DNA of 64,000 nucleotides from Ralstonia insidiosa (GCF_008801405.1 NZ_VZPV01000005.1:62001-126000); one strand, 5' to 3'. Shown: positions 15,157 through 23,976, numbered from the stretch's first letter. Numbers and translations: made by a program. The notes: generated by a model not told the origin, from the letters alone.

Positions 15157-17289
15157 TTACATCTTGTACCGCACGCCCAGCAGCGCCATGCGTGGAGCAC
15201 CCGGCATGTTGTAGTTCTCGGCGCCGCCGTGGGCCGAGACGTAGTACGCGCGGTTGAACAGGTTCTGCAGGTTCAGCGTCACGTCGACGTTCTTGCTGCG
15301 ATAGCCCGCACCAAGATCGACCGTCATGTAGCCGGGCAGCGTCGTCACGTTGTACTGCGATGCGTAGCGCGAGGCTTCCGCACGCACACCACCGGCCACA
15401 TAGAAGCCATTGGGCAGATCATGCTTGAGCCAAAGCGAACCGCTATGCCGCGGCGTGAGCGACGGCTGGTTGCCGTTGACGGCCACGCCGGCGCTCTTGT
15501 CGAGCGGGTTGGTCAGCACGCCGTTCAGATAGGCATAGCTGGCGATAAGGGACCACGTCTTCACCACCTCGCCCGTGAACGACAGCTCCAGCCCGCGCGT
15601 GCGCTGCGTGCCGATGGGCACTGCCAGCAGTGTGGCCGGGTCTACGCCGGTCAGGTTGGTCTGCTTCATGTCGAACAGTGCGGCGGTCAGGCTGGCGTTG
15701 GCCGACACATCGTATTTGGCGCCGATCTCGTAGTTGGTCGTGGATTGCGGCGCCAGTGCACTGCTGTTCGGGTACACGCTGAAGCTGTCCGCCACCGGCT
15801 GGAACGAGCGGCTGTAAGACGCGTAGAGCGAGAGCGGCTCCACCGGGTGATACACCACCCCCAGGCGCGGGCTGACCGGTGTGTCGGTGCGCGCGTAGTT
15901 CTGGTTCTTGGGCGTAAGGTCTGTGCGGCTCTGCTTGAGCGCTTCATAGCGCAGGCCGGCCAACACTGTCCATTGCGGCGAGAACTTGATCAGATCCTGC
16001 ACATACGCGGCGTACGTCTCGTTGTGCGAGAGGCCGTAGTTGCTGGGCGTGGCGTTGGCCGGCACCGTGGGCAGCAGCGGCAGCACCGGGTTGAACAGGT
16101 TGACGTTGAAGTTGCCCGGGGTGGATGCCACGCGGTCGCTCTTGTCCTGATAGCCCAGTTCGATGCCGTACAGCAGCGTGTGCTGGATGCCCCAGGTCTC
16201 GGCCTTCTGCGTCAGCTCGTTTTGCCACACGGTGCCGCGATCGCTGCGGTTGCGCTGGTTGACGTTGAGCGTGACGGTCGGGATCGGGCCGTCGTTCACG
16301 CTCTTCACGGTCGTGTAGTTGTTGCGCCCCAGCGAGTACTCGTAGTTGCGCACCACGCTGTGGAATGACCACTGATCGTTGAAGCGGTGGTCCAGCGTGC
16401 CGGTCACGCTTTTGACGGTGGTGTCGATGTTGCCCGCGCCCGCATCGGCCGAGCCGTAGCGCGTGCCGATGGGCACATCCACCGGGCGGCCGTGGTACGA
16501 CGGTACGCCCTGGTCGGCAATGCGCTTGTCGTGCAGGTAGTCAAACTGCACCGTTAGCTTGGTGTCGGGCGACAGGTTGAACAGGAACGACGGCGAGATC
16601 GCCTGGCGGCGCAGGAAGTAGTCGTTGCGGAAACCGCCCGAGTCTTCCACCGCGCCGGTAAGGCGCGCGCGAATGGCGTCGTCGTTGATGGAGGTGTTCA
16701 GGTCGAACTCGGCGCGCTTCTGGCGCTCGGTGCCCACCAGCACGCCTACCTCGGCCAGCGGCGTGGCCAGCGGTTTCTTGGTGACGCGATTGATGATGCC
16801 GCCCGACGAGCCGCGCCCATACAGCACGGCGGCAGGGCCCTTCAAGACTTCAATGCGGTCGACGTTCGACAGATCGCGGAAGTACAGCGAGTCATCGCGC
16901 AGGCCGTCGACGTACTGATCGTTGATCGACGAGAAACCGCGAATGGTCACCTGATCGCGCTGTGCATCGCCCAGCGAGGCCGATACACCCGGTACATTGC
17001 GCAGGGTGTCGTTGAGCGACAGCGCGCCTTGGTCCTGGATGACCGCGCGCGGCACCACGTTGACCGACTGCGGAATCTCGCGCAGCGGCACGGGAATCTT
17101 CGTGGCTGTGTTGGCGACGGGTGTGTCGTAGCTCGTGTTGCTGCGCGTGCTCTTGGTGGTGGTGGTCGGCAGCGTGCCGGCATCGGCGGCCGCAATCGTG
17201 TCGGCAGCAGTTGCCACGTGCATCAGCGGCAGGGTTCCAAGGACGGCCAGAGAGAGGCGCAGGCCATCTCGTCGAAAATTCGGCGGCAT
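15157..17289 (-). CDS. TonB-dependent siderophore receptor
   Basis: A 710-residue outer-membrane receptor. The start MPPNFRRDGL is chosen because it gives a proper signal peptide (ending ATAAD) and the longer frame adds 32 non-signal residues. The plug domain covers about residues 45-160: TonB-box-proximal region, IPVPLREIPQSVNVVPRAVI, then GVSASLGDAQRDQVTIRGFSS and VLKGPAAVLYGRGSSGGIINRVTKKP, all hallmarks of the TonB-siderophore family (ferrichrome/catecholate/coprogen receptors). The rest is a 22-strand barrel ending with the terminal aromatic-type strand ...APRMALLGVRYKM. The exact siderophore cannot be read from sequence. A Fur-box-like sequence lies about 80 bases upstream, and the PepSY membrane gene follows in the same operon, consistent with iron-repressed siderophore uptake. 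Confidence 0.9.
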   Translation of the reverse strand: MPPNFRRDGLRLSLAVLGTLPLMHVATAADTIAAADAGTLPTTTTKSTRSNTSYDTPVANTATKIPVPLREIPQSVNVVPRAVIQDQGALSLNDTLRNVPGVSASLGDAQRDQVTIRGFSSINDQYVDGLRDDSLYFRDLSNVDRIEVLKGPAAVLYGRGSSGGIINRVTKKPLATPLAEVGVLVGTERQKRAEFDLNTSINDDAIRARLTGAVEDSGGFRNDYFLRRQAISPSFLFNLSPDTKLTVQFDYLHDKRIADQGVPSYHGRPVDVPIGTRYGSADAGAGNIDTTVKSVTGTLDHRFNDQWSFHSVVRNYEYSLGRNNYTTVKSVNDGPIPTVTLNVNQRNRSDRGTVWQNELTQKAETWGIQHTLLYGIELGYQDKSDRVASTPGNFNVNLFNPVLPLLPTVPANATPSNYGLSHNETYAAYVQDLIKFSPQWTVLAGLRYEALKQSRTDLTPKNQNYARTDTPVSPRLGVVYHPVEPLSLYASYSRSFQPVADSFSVYPNSSALAPQSTTNYEIGAKYDVSANASLTAALFDMKQTNLTGVDPATLLAVPIGTQRTRGLELSFTGEVVKTWSLIASYAYLNGVLTNPLDKSAGVAVNGNQPSLTPRHSGSLWLKHDLPNGFYVAGGVRAEASRYASQYNVTTLPGYMTVDLGAGYRSKNVDVTLNLQNLFNRAYYVSAHGGAENYNMPGAPRMALLGVRYKM

Positions 17290-17368
17290 TGCAGTTCCCG
17301 TAAAGTAAAAAGCCCCGGTATGGGGAAGGGCGCCGTCTTCTGCGGCGCCTTCACTTTGTGAAGGCGAA

Positions 17369-17394
17369 GATAATAATGAGAACAATTCCCATTC
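17369..17394 (-). promoter_or_regulatory. Putative Fur box of the siderophore receptor operon
   Basis: AT-rich island in GC-rich DNA. On the minus strand it reads GGAATTGTTCTCATTATTATC, close to the NAT-repeat Fur consensus; about 11 of 19 bases fit the classic box. It sits about 80 bases before the receptor start, where repression by Fe-Fur is expected. Confidence 0.6.
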
Positions 17395-17416
17395 GCAAGA
17401 GAGTTAAGTCATGCTT

Positions 17417-17446
17417 TTGACGAGGGGTAACGTTTGCAGGTACAAA
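17417..17446 (+). promoter_or_regulatory. Candidate sigma-70 promoter of the oxidoreductase/antiporter pair
   Basis: TTGACG and TACAAA separated by 18 bases, about 90 bases upstream of the oxidoreductase start. The -35 is a five-of-six match, the -10 a four-of-six match. Confidence 0.4.
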
Positions 17447-17537
17447 ATGCAGCAACTTTTCACGAGTCGATTGCAAATTGGCGGCACCAAGTTGCGTGCA
17501 CGGCGTCTGACTCAGCTGCTTTTCGCCTTTTCTTGAT

Positions 17538-18638
17538 ATGTCGTCTTCACCACATCCATCGACTCCCCTGCGTGTTGCCCTGGTGGGCTACGGCTATGCG
17601 GGCAAGCTGTTCCACGCGGCGCTGATCGACGCCACACCCGGCCTGCGCCTGCACGTGATCGGCTCGAACCGCCCGGACGCGGTGCTCGCGGATCGGCCTG
17701 ACGCTGTGGTTTGCGCGCCCGAAGCGGCGGCGGTGCAGCCGGATGTCGACCTCATCGTCATTGCCGCCCCCAACGACCGCCATGCGCCGCTGGCCGAAGC
17801 CGCACTGCGCGCCGGCAAGCACGTTGTGGTGGACAAGCCCTTTACCGTCACGCTGGCCGAGGCGCGGCATTTGGCCCATGTGGCGCAGGAGACCGGCCGT
17901 TTGCTGTCGGTTTTTCAGAACCGGCGTTGGGACAGCGATTTCCTTGCCGTGCAGGCTGTGCTCGCCAGCGGTGCCGTGGGCGAGGCGATGCACCTGGAGG
18001 CGCATTTCGACCGCTACCGCCCGCAGGTGCGTGCGCGCTGGCGCGAACAGGCCGGGCAGGGCACCGGCATCTGGTTTGATCTTGGCCCGCATCTGATTGA
18101 CCAGGCGTTGCTGCTGCTCGGCCTGCCTGACGCGGTGAGTGCCTCGTTTGCCCGGCAACGCCCCGGCGCGGAGACTGCCGATTGGGCACACGTGGTGCTC
18201 CACCACGGCGAGCGCCGCGCCATCCTGCACGCCAGCATGCTGGTGACCGGCGGCGCACCGCGCTGGATCTTGCATGGCACGCGCGGCTCGTTCATCAAAC
18301 GCCGCATGGATCAGCAGGAGGCGCAGTTGCTTGCCGGCATGACGCCCGGCGCGCAAGGCTGGGGCGCGGATGACGATGCGGGCAGTCTCATCGATGGCGC
18401 AACGTCATCGGCAAGCGATGTCGCCACACCTGCCGGCGATCAGCGCGCGTACTACGCCGCCGTGCGCGATGCCATCCTCGGACAACGCCCCAATCCAGTT
18501 CCTCCGGTGCAGGCATTGGCGGTGATGGCGGTGCTCGAAGCCGCCATCGCAGCGGCCGAGACGGGCACAGCGGTTGTGCCGGACCTGACCGATACCGAGC
18601 GTGCCGATTGGCTTGCCGTGCGGGAGTCCACCTCGTGA
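17538..18638 (+). CDS. Gfo/Idh/MocA-family oxidoreductase (YdgJ-like)
   Basis: A 366-residue NAD(P)-dependent dehydrogenase. The Rossmann motif VALVGYGYAGKLFHAALI is at residues 13-30, the family lysine motif is present as DKP in HVVVDKPFTVTLAEA, and the active-site helix region reads GTGIWFDLGPHLIDQALLL with the expected catalytic His. This combination (GYGYAGK, FQNRRWDSDF) resembles E. coli YdgJ and other sugar-derivative oxidoreductases. The ATG has no evident Shine-Dalgarno sequence. Its stop codon overlaps the start of the downstream antiporter gene by four bases (GTGA), so the two are translationally coupled, an unusual pairing that hints at a shared stress or osmotic role. The substrate is unknown. 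Confidence 0.82.
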   Translation: MSSSPHPSTPLRVALVGYGYAGKLFHAALIDATPGLRLHVIGSNRPDAVLADRPDAVVCAPEAAAVQPDVDLIVIAAPNDRHAPLAEAALRAGKHVVVDKPFTVTLAEARHLAHVAQETGRLLSVFQNRRWDSDFLAVQAVLASGAVGEAMHLEAHFDRYRPQVRARWREQAGQGTGIWFDLGPHLIDQALLLLGLPDAVSASFARQRPGAETADWAHVVLHHGERRAILHASMLVTGGAPRWILHGTRGSFIKRRMDQQEAQLLAGMTPGAQGWGADDDAGSLIDGATSSASDVATPAGDQRAYYAAVRDAILGQRPNPVPPVQALAVMAVLEAAIAAAETGTAVVPDLTDTERADWLAVRESTS

Positions 18639-20770
18639 ACGGCGTCGTCATTCTCTTGTTGGTGGCGGGCGGCCTGCTCGCCGTGGTGGCGCTGGTGCAG
18701 ATGCTGGCGTCGCGGCTGACGCTGCCCGAATCGACGCTGCTGGCGCTGGCGGGTATCGGCATCGGCGGTGCGTATGTGGGCTTGCAGAACACGGCGCCCG
18801 CATTTGCGACGACCTTCTTTGCGCCGCTCATTGATCCAAGCTGGCCGGCCGAGGCTTATCTGTGGCTGTTCCTGCCGCCGCTGCTGTTTCAGGCGGCGTT
18901 GTCGGTGGATGTGCGCAGCATGGCGCCGGATGCCGCGCCCATCCTCATGCTCGCCATCGTGGCGGTGGTCGTGGCCACGGGCGTCATCGGTTTGGCAGCG
19001 GCGGCCGTCACGCCGTTTGGCATCGTCACGTGCCTGCTGCTGGGGGCAATGATTGCCACCACCGACCCGTCCGCCGTGATTGCCGTGTTTCGCGATGTGG
19101 GCGCACCGGCGCGGCTGATCCGGCTGGTGGAAGGCGAGGCGTTGCTCAACGACGCAGCGGCCATTGCCATCATGGGCGTGCTGTTGGCCATGCTCACGGG
19201 CCACGGCACCGATGCGACGGTCAGCGGTGGCTTGCGTGAACTGGCCAAGGCATTTGGCGGCGGTGTGCTCTTTGGCCTGATTGCCGGACGCATTGCCGCG
19301 TTTCTGCTGCCCGCGCTGCGCGGCATTGCACAGGCAGAAGCCGCGTGGACGCTTGCCTTACCGTATCCGCTATACCTCGTGGCAGAAAACGTGCTCGATG
19401 TATCGGGTGTGGTTTCGGTGGTGTGCGCAGGGCTGGTGATTGGCGCGCTAGGGCGCACGCGCCTCACGCCGCGCAACTGGTCTCACCTGCAGTTGATCTG
19501 GGAACAGATTGCCGCGCTGGCGGGGGCCGTGGTCTTCCTGTTGGCTGCGGTACGCGTGCCGCAACTGCTGCATGGTGTGGTCTGGAAAGACGCGCTGTGG
19601 CTGGCAGTGGTGGTTGTGGCGGCTCTGGCGGCACGCCTGGCTGTGCTGTTTGGTCTGCTGCCGGTGCTGGCGTGGTTCAAGCTGTCCGCACCAGTCAGTC
19701 ATGCCTACAAGCTGGCGATTGCATGGGGCGGCCTGCGCGGTGCCGTCACCTTGGTGCTGGCCTTGGGCGTGGCCGAGAACCACGCCGTACACGCGGCCGA
19801 CCGGCATTTCGTCACCATTCTCGCCACGGGTTTCGTGCTGGTGAGCGTGCTTTTCAACGGTGCGACGCTGCGCTGGGTCATGCACCAGCTCGGGCTCGAT
19901 CAGCTCTCGCCGCAGGAGCAGGCGCTGCAGCGGCAGGCACTGAACATGTCGACGGAAGAAGTGGAGGCGATCATGCGCCGCATTGGCGGGCACTTCCACT
20001 TTGCGGCGGGAGCGGCGGACCAGGCGGCGGCTGCGTATCGGCTGGAAGTGGCAGCCGGCGCTGCAGAGCTGAACCTGGAGGATGCCTTGTCCGAGCGCGA
20101 TCAACTCACCATCGGCCTGGTGTCATTGGCCACGCGCGAGCGCGAGTTGATTCCCGAATACGGCAACGGCCTGATCTCCATCCGCAACCTCGACGCGATG
20201 ATGCGCAACACCGCCGACATGATCGACGCAGCACGCGCCGAAGGCCGCGTTGGCTACAAGCGCGCATCGCGCCGGATTCTTGCCAAGAGCTTCGGTTTTC
20301 GTGCTGCGATTTGGCTGCACCGCTTGATGCATATCGATCGGCCGCTCGCCAACGCGTTGGCCGACCGCTATGAGCTGCTGGTCTGCCGCCAGACCGTGCT
20401 GGAACGCCTGCGTGCTTACAACCGTCTGTCATTGCAGCCCGTGCTGGGCGAGCGCATGGCCGATCTGCTCGACGGTGTGCTGATCGCGCGGATCGAAGCG
20501 GCAGAAGAGGGCCTGGCCGAGCTGCGTGAGAAATTTGGCGACTACAGCGCTGCGCTTGAAAAGCGCCTGTTGCTGCTGTTCGCGCTGCACATCGGCCAAA
20601 GCAAGATCGACACCATGCTGGCCGAAACGGTGATCTCGAAAGAGGTCTACAAGCAGATCAGCGGTGTGATCCGCCGGGCGTGGTCGGCCGCGCTGCCGCG
20701 GCCGCCGTTGGGGGTGTCGTTGCGGACGCTGCGCGCGCAGCAGGCAGATGCGTCGCAGCCGCCCGGGTAA
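18635..20770 (+). CDS. Na+/H+ antiporter, CPA1/NhaP type
   Basis: A 711-residue inner-membrane cation/proton antiporter. The start is the GTG that overlaps the previous stop; the earlier ATG lies inside the upstream gene. Residues 1-430 contain about 12 hydrophobic helices, including the CPA1 ion-site segment IATTDPSAVIAVFRDVGAP (conserved TDP and a following Asp/Glu), EGEALLNDAAAIAIMGVLL (the ND pair), and the AWGGLRGAVTLVLALGV helix with the conserved Arg. Residues 440-711 form a long cytoplasmic, largely helical domain rich in Arg, Glu and Leu, probably regulatory. Family members exchange Na+, Li+ or K+ for H+ and serve pH and salt homeostasis. Translational coupling to the upstream oxidoreductase suggests co-regulation. 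Confidence 0.87.
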   Translation: MNGVVILLLVAGGLLAVVALVQMLASRLTLPESTLLALAGIGIGGAYVGLQNTAPAFATTFFAPLIDPSWPAEAYLWLFLPPLLFQAALSVDVRSMAPDAAPILMLAIVAVVVATGVIGLAAAAVTPFGIVTCLLLGAMIATTDPSAVIAVFRDVGAPARLIRLVEGEALLNDAAAIAIMGVLLAMLTGHGTDATVSGGLRELAKAFGGGVLFGLIAGRIAAFLLPALRGIAQAEAAWTLALPYPLYLVAENVLDVSGVVSVVCAGLVIGALGRTRLTPRNWSHLQLIWEQIAALAGAVVFLLAAVRVPQLLHGVVWKDALWLAVVVVAALAARLAVLFGLLPVLAWFKLSAPVSHAYKLAIAWGGLRGAVTLVLALGVAENHAVHAADRHFVTILATGFVLVSVLFNGATLRWVMHQLGLDQLSPQEQALQRQALNMSTEEVEAIMRRIGGHFHFAAGAADQAAAAYRLEVAAGAAELNLEDALSERDQLTIGLVSLATRERELIPEYGNGLISIRNLDAMMRNTADMIDAARAEGRVGYKRASRRILAKSFGFRAAIWLHRLMHIDRPLANALADRYELLVCRQTVLERLRAYNRLSLQPVLGERMADLLDGVLIARIEAAEEGLAELREKFGDYSAALEKRLLLLFALHIGQSKIDTMLAETVISKEVYKQISGVIRRAWSAALPRPPLGVSLRTLRAQQADASQPPG

Positions 20771-20776
20771 CGCGCC

Positions 20777-22036
20777 TTAAAGCCGCTTGCTGCGCCGCTC
20801 GGCGTGCGGGTGGCGGTGGATGTCGTGCGTGACAAAGCCGGACTCATCATCCGGCATCGCCAGCCACTCGGGGTGCGAAAGCGATTCGCGGATGTCCGTC
20901 AGACCGGATCCCCAGTGGTCGCGCATGGTGGACGGCCCGAACTGGATGTCCTTGCCCGGCCCTTCGTGTTCCTTGGCTGCGTAGATTAGGTGGATCACGT
21001 TGTAGCGCTTGGAGCAGGCCAGTTCCTGCGCATGCTTGTACCACTGCGTGCGCTCGAATTCCTTCTCCGGTAGATGCTCCAGCAGCTTGCGCACCAGCCG
21101 GCGCGTCGATTGCGAACGCTCCATCCAGTCGGTGATGAGCCGGGTGCGGCTGGAGTACTGCAGATCTTTCTGGCGGCTGGCGACACCGATCATGGTGTTG
21201 GGCACCGGGCCCAGCGCGCTCCACAGGTCCACCTGGAACACCAGCGTGTCACGGCGCGGCTGGGCGCCCAGCACGTACGACAGCGGCGTATTGGAGACGA
21301 CACCGCCGTCCCAGTAGTAGTCGCCGTCGATCAGCACGGGTGGGAAGCCCGGAGGCAGCGCGCCTGAGGCCATGAAGTGTTCGGCGCGCAGGCGGCGCTC
21401 GGTATTGTCGAACGCCTCAAGGTTGCCGGTGCGCACGTTCACGGCACCCACCGATACACGGATGCCGCCATCGTTGATGCGGTCAAAATCGCATAGGCGC
21501 TCGAGCGTGGCCTTCAGCGGTGTCGTGTCGTAGTAGCTGGCGTCGAGCGGGTCCATTTCATTGGCCGGCAGCGGCGCGGGAAAGCGCGGCGTGAAGAAGC
21601 CACGCTGACCCTCGACGAGGGTGTTGGCCGCCTGCATGGCGGTCAGCCACTTGCGCATATGAACATGGCCGTCAAACCAGGCGTTCTCCAGGATGTCCGG
21701 CAGCGGTGGCGAGAAGCTCGGCTGCGTGATGATCTGCCAGAACTCGCGCAGCTTTGCCAACCGATGCTCAGGCGCGTTGCCCGCGATGATGGCCGTGTTC
21801 AGCGCCCCGATGGAGATGCCCGCAATCCAGCTCGGCATGATGCCGGCCGCGTCCAGCCCCTCGAACACGCCGGCCTGGTACGAGCCGAGCGCGCCGCCGC
21901 CCTGCAGCACCAGCGCGATGTTTTCGTAAGGCGGCAGCGCGATGCGCGGCGGCGAGCTGCCGGCGGCTTCTGCCACTGCGTCAGGACTGTTGGACTTGGC
22001 GCGGCTGGCCGCCACGCGTAGCTTGGGTGCGGGCAT
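20777..22036 (-). CDS. Patatin-like phospholipase (DUF3734 C-terminus)
   Basis: A 419-residue putative lipid acyl hydrolase. The oxyanion-hole sequence GGGALGSYQAGVFEG is at about residues 47-61, the nucleophile elbow GISIG supplies the catalytic Ser near residue 76, and DGGVVSNTPL gives the Asp of the Ser-Asp dyad. The C-terminal 130 residues (DLQYSSRTRLITDWMERSQ, then YNVIHLIYAAKEHEGPGKDIQFG) match the DUF3734 extension. It is the third gene of an operon with acetoacetate decarboxylase and 3-hydroxybutyrate dehydrogenase (13-base gap to the latter). This neighbourhood is common in Burkholderiaceae and suggests a role in lipid or polyhydroxybutyrate turnover that feeds ketone-body metabolism, but that link is inference; the catalytic fold itself is certain. 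Confidence 0.85.
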   Translation of the reverse strand: MPAPKLRVAASRAKSNSPDAVAEAAGSSPPRIALPPYENIALVLQGGGALGSYQAGVFEGLDAAGIMPSWIAGISIGALNTAIIAGNAPEHRLAKLREFWQIITQPSFSPPLPDILENAWFDGHVHMRKWLTAMQAANTLVEGQRGFFTPRFPAPLPANEMDPLDASYYDTTPLKATLERLCDFDRINDGGIRVSVGAVNVRTGNLEAFDNTERRLRAEHFMASGALPPGFPPVLIDGDYYWDGGVVSNTPLSYVLGAQPRRDTLVFQVDLWSALGPVPNTMIGVASRQKDLQYSSRTRLITDWMERSQSTRRLVRKLLEHLPEKEFERTQWYKHAQELACSKRYNVIHLIYAAKEHEGPGKDIQFGPSTMRDHWGSGLTDIRESLSHPEWLAMPDDESGFVTHDIHRHPHAERRSKRL

Positions 22037-22049
22037 GTCTTCTCCAGTC

Positions 22050-22835
22050 TTATTGCATGAACCAGCCGTGGCTGACCACGAACGACTGGCCAGTCAGCGC
22101 CGCGCTCGGGAAGGTGGCCAGGAAGCGCACCGTTTCGGCCACGTCTTCCACGGTGGTGAACACGCCGTCCACCGTATCACCCAGCATGACCTTCTTGACG
22201 ACCTCTTCCTCGCTGATGCCGAGTTCCTTGGCCTGCTCGGGAATCTGCTTTTCCACCAGCGGCGTGCGCACAAAGCCCGGGCACACCACGTGCGAGCGCA
22301 CGTTATGCGCCGCGCCTTCCTTGGCCAGCACCTTGTTCAGCCCCAGCAGCGCATGCTTGGCGGCCACGTACGCCGACTTGAGCGGCGAGCCCTCGTGTGA
22401 GTGCACCGAACCCATGTAGATCACCACACCGCCGCGGTCGTCCTTGTACATGTGCCGCAGCGCTGCGCGCGTGGTCAGGAAGGCGCCGTCGACGTGGATG
22501 GCCTGCATCTTCTTCCAGTCGGCAAACGAGTAGCTCACGAACGGGTTGACGATCTGGATGCCGGCGTTGGAGATGAGGATGTCGACCGAGCCCAGCTCTT
22601 CCGCCACGCGGTCGATGCCGCTGTCGACGGCTTGTTCATCGGTCACGTCCATGCGCAGGCCGATGGCTTTGCCGCCTGCATCGGTAATTTCCTTGGCGAC
22701 GGCCTTTGCACCGTCTTCGTTCAGATCAACGATGGCGATGGCGGCGCCCGAGTTGGCGAGCGTCAAGGCGATTTGCTTGCCGATGCCGCTGGCGGCACCC
22801 GTGACGACTGCGACTTTGCCTTTCAAGTCAGACAT
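22050..22835 (-). CDS. bdhA: D-3-hydroxybutyrate dehydrogenase
   Basis: A 261-residue short-chain dehydrogenase that interconverts 3-hydroxybutyrate and acetoacetate with NAD(H). The cofactor motif is TGAASGIGK (residues 12-20), Asp38 in VDLNE favours NAD, NAG is at residues 90-92, and the catalytic set is Ser143, Tyr156, Lys160 (in GSVHSHEGSPLKSAYVAAKHAL). The C-terminal SEEEVVKKVMLGDTVDGVFTTVEDVAETVRFLA and LTGQSFVVSHGWFMQ are characteristic of 3-hydroxybutyrate dehydrogenases and include the substrate-binding Gln/His/Trp-type residues. It lies 34 bases after the acetoacetate decarboxylase gene and 13 bases before the patatin gene, so the three are one operon that oxidises 3-hydroxybutyrate and removes acetoacetate. 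Confidence 0.9.
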   Translation of the reverse strand: MSDLKGKVAVVTGAASGIGKQIALTLANSGAAIAIVDLNEDGAKAVAKEITDAGGKAIGLRMDVTDEQAVDSGIDRVAEELGSVDILISNAGIQIVNPFVSYSFADWKKMQAIHVDGAFLTTRAALRHMYKDDRGGVVIYMGSVHSHEGSPLKSAYVAAKHALLGLNKVLAKEGAAHNVRSHVVCPGFVRTPLVEKQIPEQAKELGISEEEVVKKVMLGDTVDGVFTTVEDVAETVRFLATFPSAALTGQSFVVSHGWFMQ

Positions 22836-22869
22836 GTTGTGTACTCCGTGAGGGTTGGGGGAAAGCGTG

Positions 22870-23613
22870 TTACTTGGCGAGATAGTCGAACACCACCTCA
22901 CCCATACCGAGGGTCAGGTCTGCAATGATGTGCCGAGCTTCGACAATTTCCAGTACGGGCAGTTCGGCCACCGGTGCCAATGCGTGATGCGCGAGTTCCA
23001 GCGACGCGGGGCCGGTCCAGGCGCCTTTCATGTCGATGTCGACCATGTAGTTGCGCGACAGCTCGCAGATACGTGCGGTCTTGCCGTCCACGTGCGGGAT
23101 GATCTTGAGCAGGTAGTTGGGCAACTCCAGCCGGCGCTTCTGCTCGGCCAGATCCAGTTCGCGGTGCTTGTAGCCCATCGTGCCCGTGGCGACGCGCACC
23201 GGGCCGTAGTCCAGCGTGCCGATCAGCGTGTCCTTGTCGGTTTCAAGCTTCGGGCTGGCGAGTTTCTTCGGGAAGCCCCACATCTCGCGGCCGCCGGCCA
23301 GGGGCGGGTGGTCGTCCAGGTACATCGCCAGCGTGTAGGTGCCGGGCTTGCCCTCGTAGGTGACGGGGATGACCTGGCCGCTCTCGGTGTAGTCGCCAAA
23401 GCCGGTGGAGTCGGCCATGCGGATGAACTCATAGGCGACCAGCGGCTCGGGCACTTCCAGCGGCTCCGGCACCATGGCGCGCAGCTTGGCCGGGTCGGTG
23501 CGGTACGTGATGATGAAGAACTCACGATGAATGAAGCGATACGGGCCAGGCGGGTAGGCGGGGCTTGTGATCGGCATCGCGAACGCGGTTTCGCGGATGG
23601 TCTTGATATCCAT
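22870..23613 (-). CDS. adc: Acetoacetate decarboxylase
   Basis: A 247-residue cytosolic enzyme that decarboxylates acetoacetate to acetone and CO2 through a Schiff base. The active-site segment REMWGFPKK (Lys116/Lys117) matches the catalytic lysine region of clostridial Adc, and the flanking FIRMADSTGFGDYTESGQVIPV and ARICELSRNYMVDIDMK segments are typical of the family. Length is standard. The start MDIKTIRETA is preceded by CAAGGAG; the longer frame adds a 41-residue extension with no ribosome-binding site. It is the first gene of the operon with bdhA and the patatin gene. A sigma-54-type promoter about 60-75 bases upstream and a perfect dyad about 185-210 bases upstream suggest activator-dependent expression. 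Confidence 0.9.
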   Translation of the reverse strand: MDIKTIRETAFAMPITSPAYPPGPYRFIHREFFIITYRTDPAKLRAMVPEPLEVPEPLVAYEFIRMADSTGFGDYTESGQVIPVTYEGKPGTYTLAMYLDDHPPLAGGREMWGFPKKLASPKLETDKDTLIGTLDYGPVRVATGTMGYKHRELDLAEQKRRLELPNYLLKIIPHVDGKTARICELSRNYMVDIDMKGAWTGPASLELAHHALAPVAELPVLEIVEARHIIADLTLGMGEVVFDYLAK

Positions 23614-23667
23614 GGCACTCCTTGTGCGGTGAGGGATCGAGGAGGGAGGGGTTCTGGACAGCGGGAA

Positions 23668-23686
23668 GAGCAAGAAATCTGCCGGC
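23668..23686 (-). promoter_or_regulatory. Sigma-54 (RpoN) promoter of the adc operon
   Basis: On the minus strand the sequence reads CCGGCAGATTTCTTGCTC. The invariant GG and GC are exactly ten bases apart (GG-N10-GC), and GGCA and TTGCT match the -24/-12 consensus. It is 55-73 bases upstream of the adc start codon. Confidence 0.6.
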
Positions 23687-23797
23687 CTTGGAATTGGGTC
23701 GTGTAAGGCACGACACGTCTGGAACACGATAGACAAAGCCCGACGGTGGTGCGCGTGCCGGCACGCAGCTGACGCACAAGCCGATGCTGCCGGGCTT

Positions 23798-23825
23798 ATG
23801 TGACAGGATGGTCAAACTGTCACAT
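23798..23825. promoter_or_regulatory. Perfect 9+9 dyad, probable enhancer/UAS of the adc operon
   Basis: Arms ATGTGACAG and CTGTCACAT are perfect complements separated by ten bases. The dyad is about 112 bases upstream of the -24 element, the usual distance for a sigma-54 activator site. The protein that binds it is not encoded next to it. Confidence 0.55.
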
Positions 23826-23976
23826 GCGGCTGAGGGTGACTGATTCTGCGAGCGTTTTCCGGCGTCGATTCATGTAATTGCATAGGCAATAATCGTAGCC
23901 AGAAGCCGCATGGATAGGGGGAATCCGCAACCTTAGTTGACGGGCGCAATGCGTTGTTGCACTGGCTTGAAAGGCG

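Larger units (their letters stand above)
23614..23976. other. 363-base intergenic region before the adc operon
   Basis: Non-coding region between the adc start and the MocR stop. It holds the sigma-54-type promoter (23668-23686) and the dyad (23798-23825) described separately. The stretch 23830-23975 is relatively AT-rich and contains nothing else I can assign; no coding frame in it has a ribosome-binding site. Confidence 0.5.
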
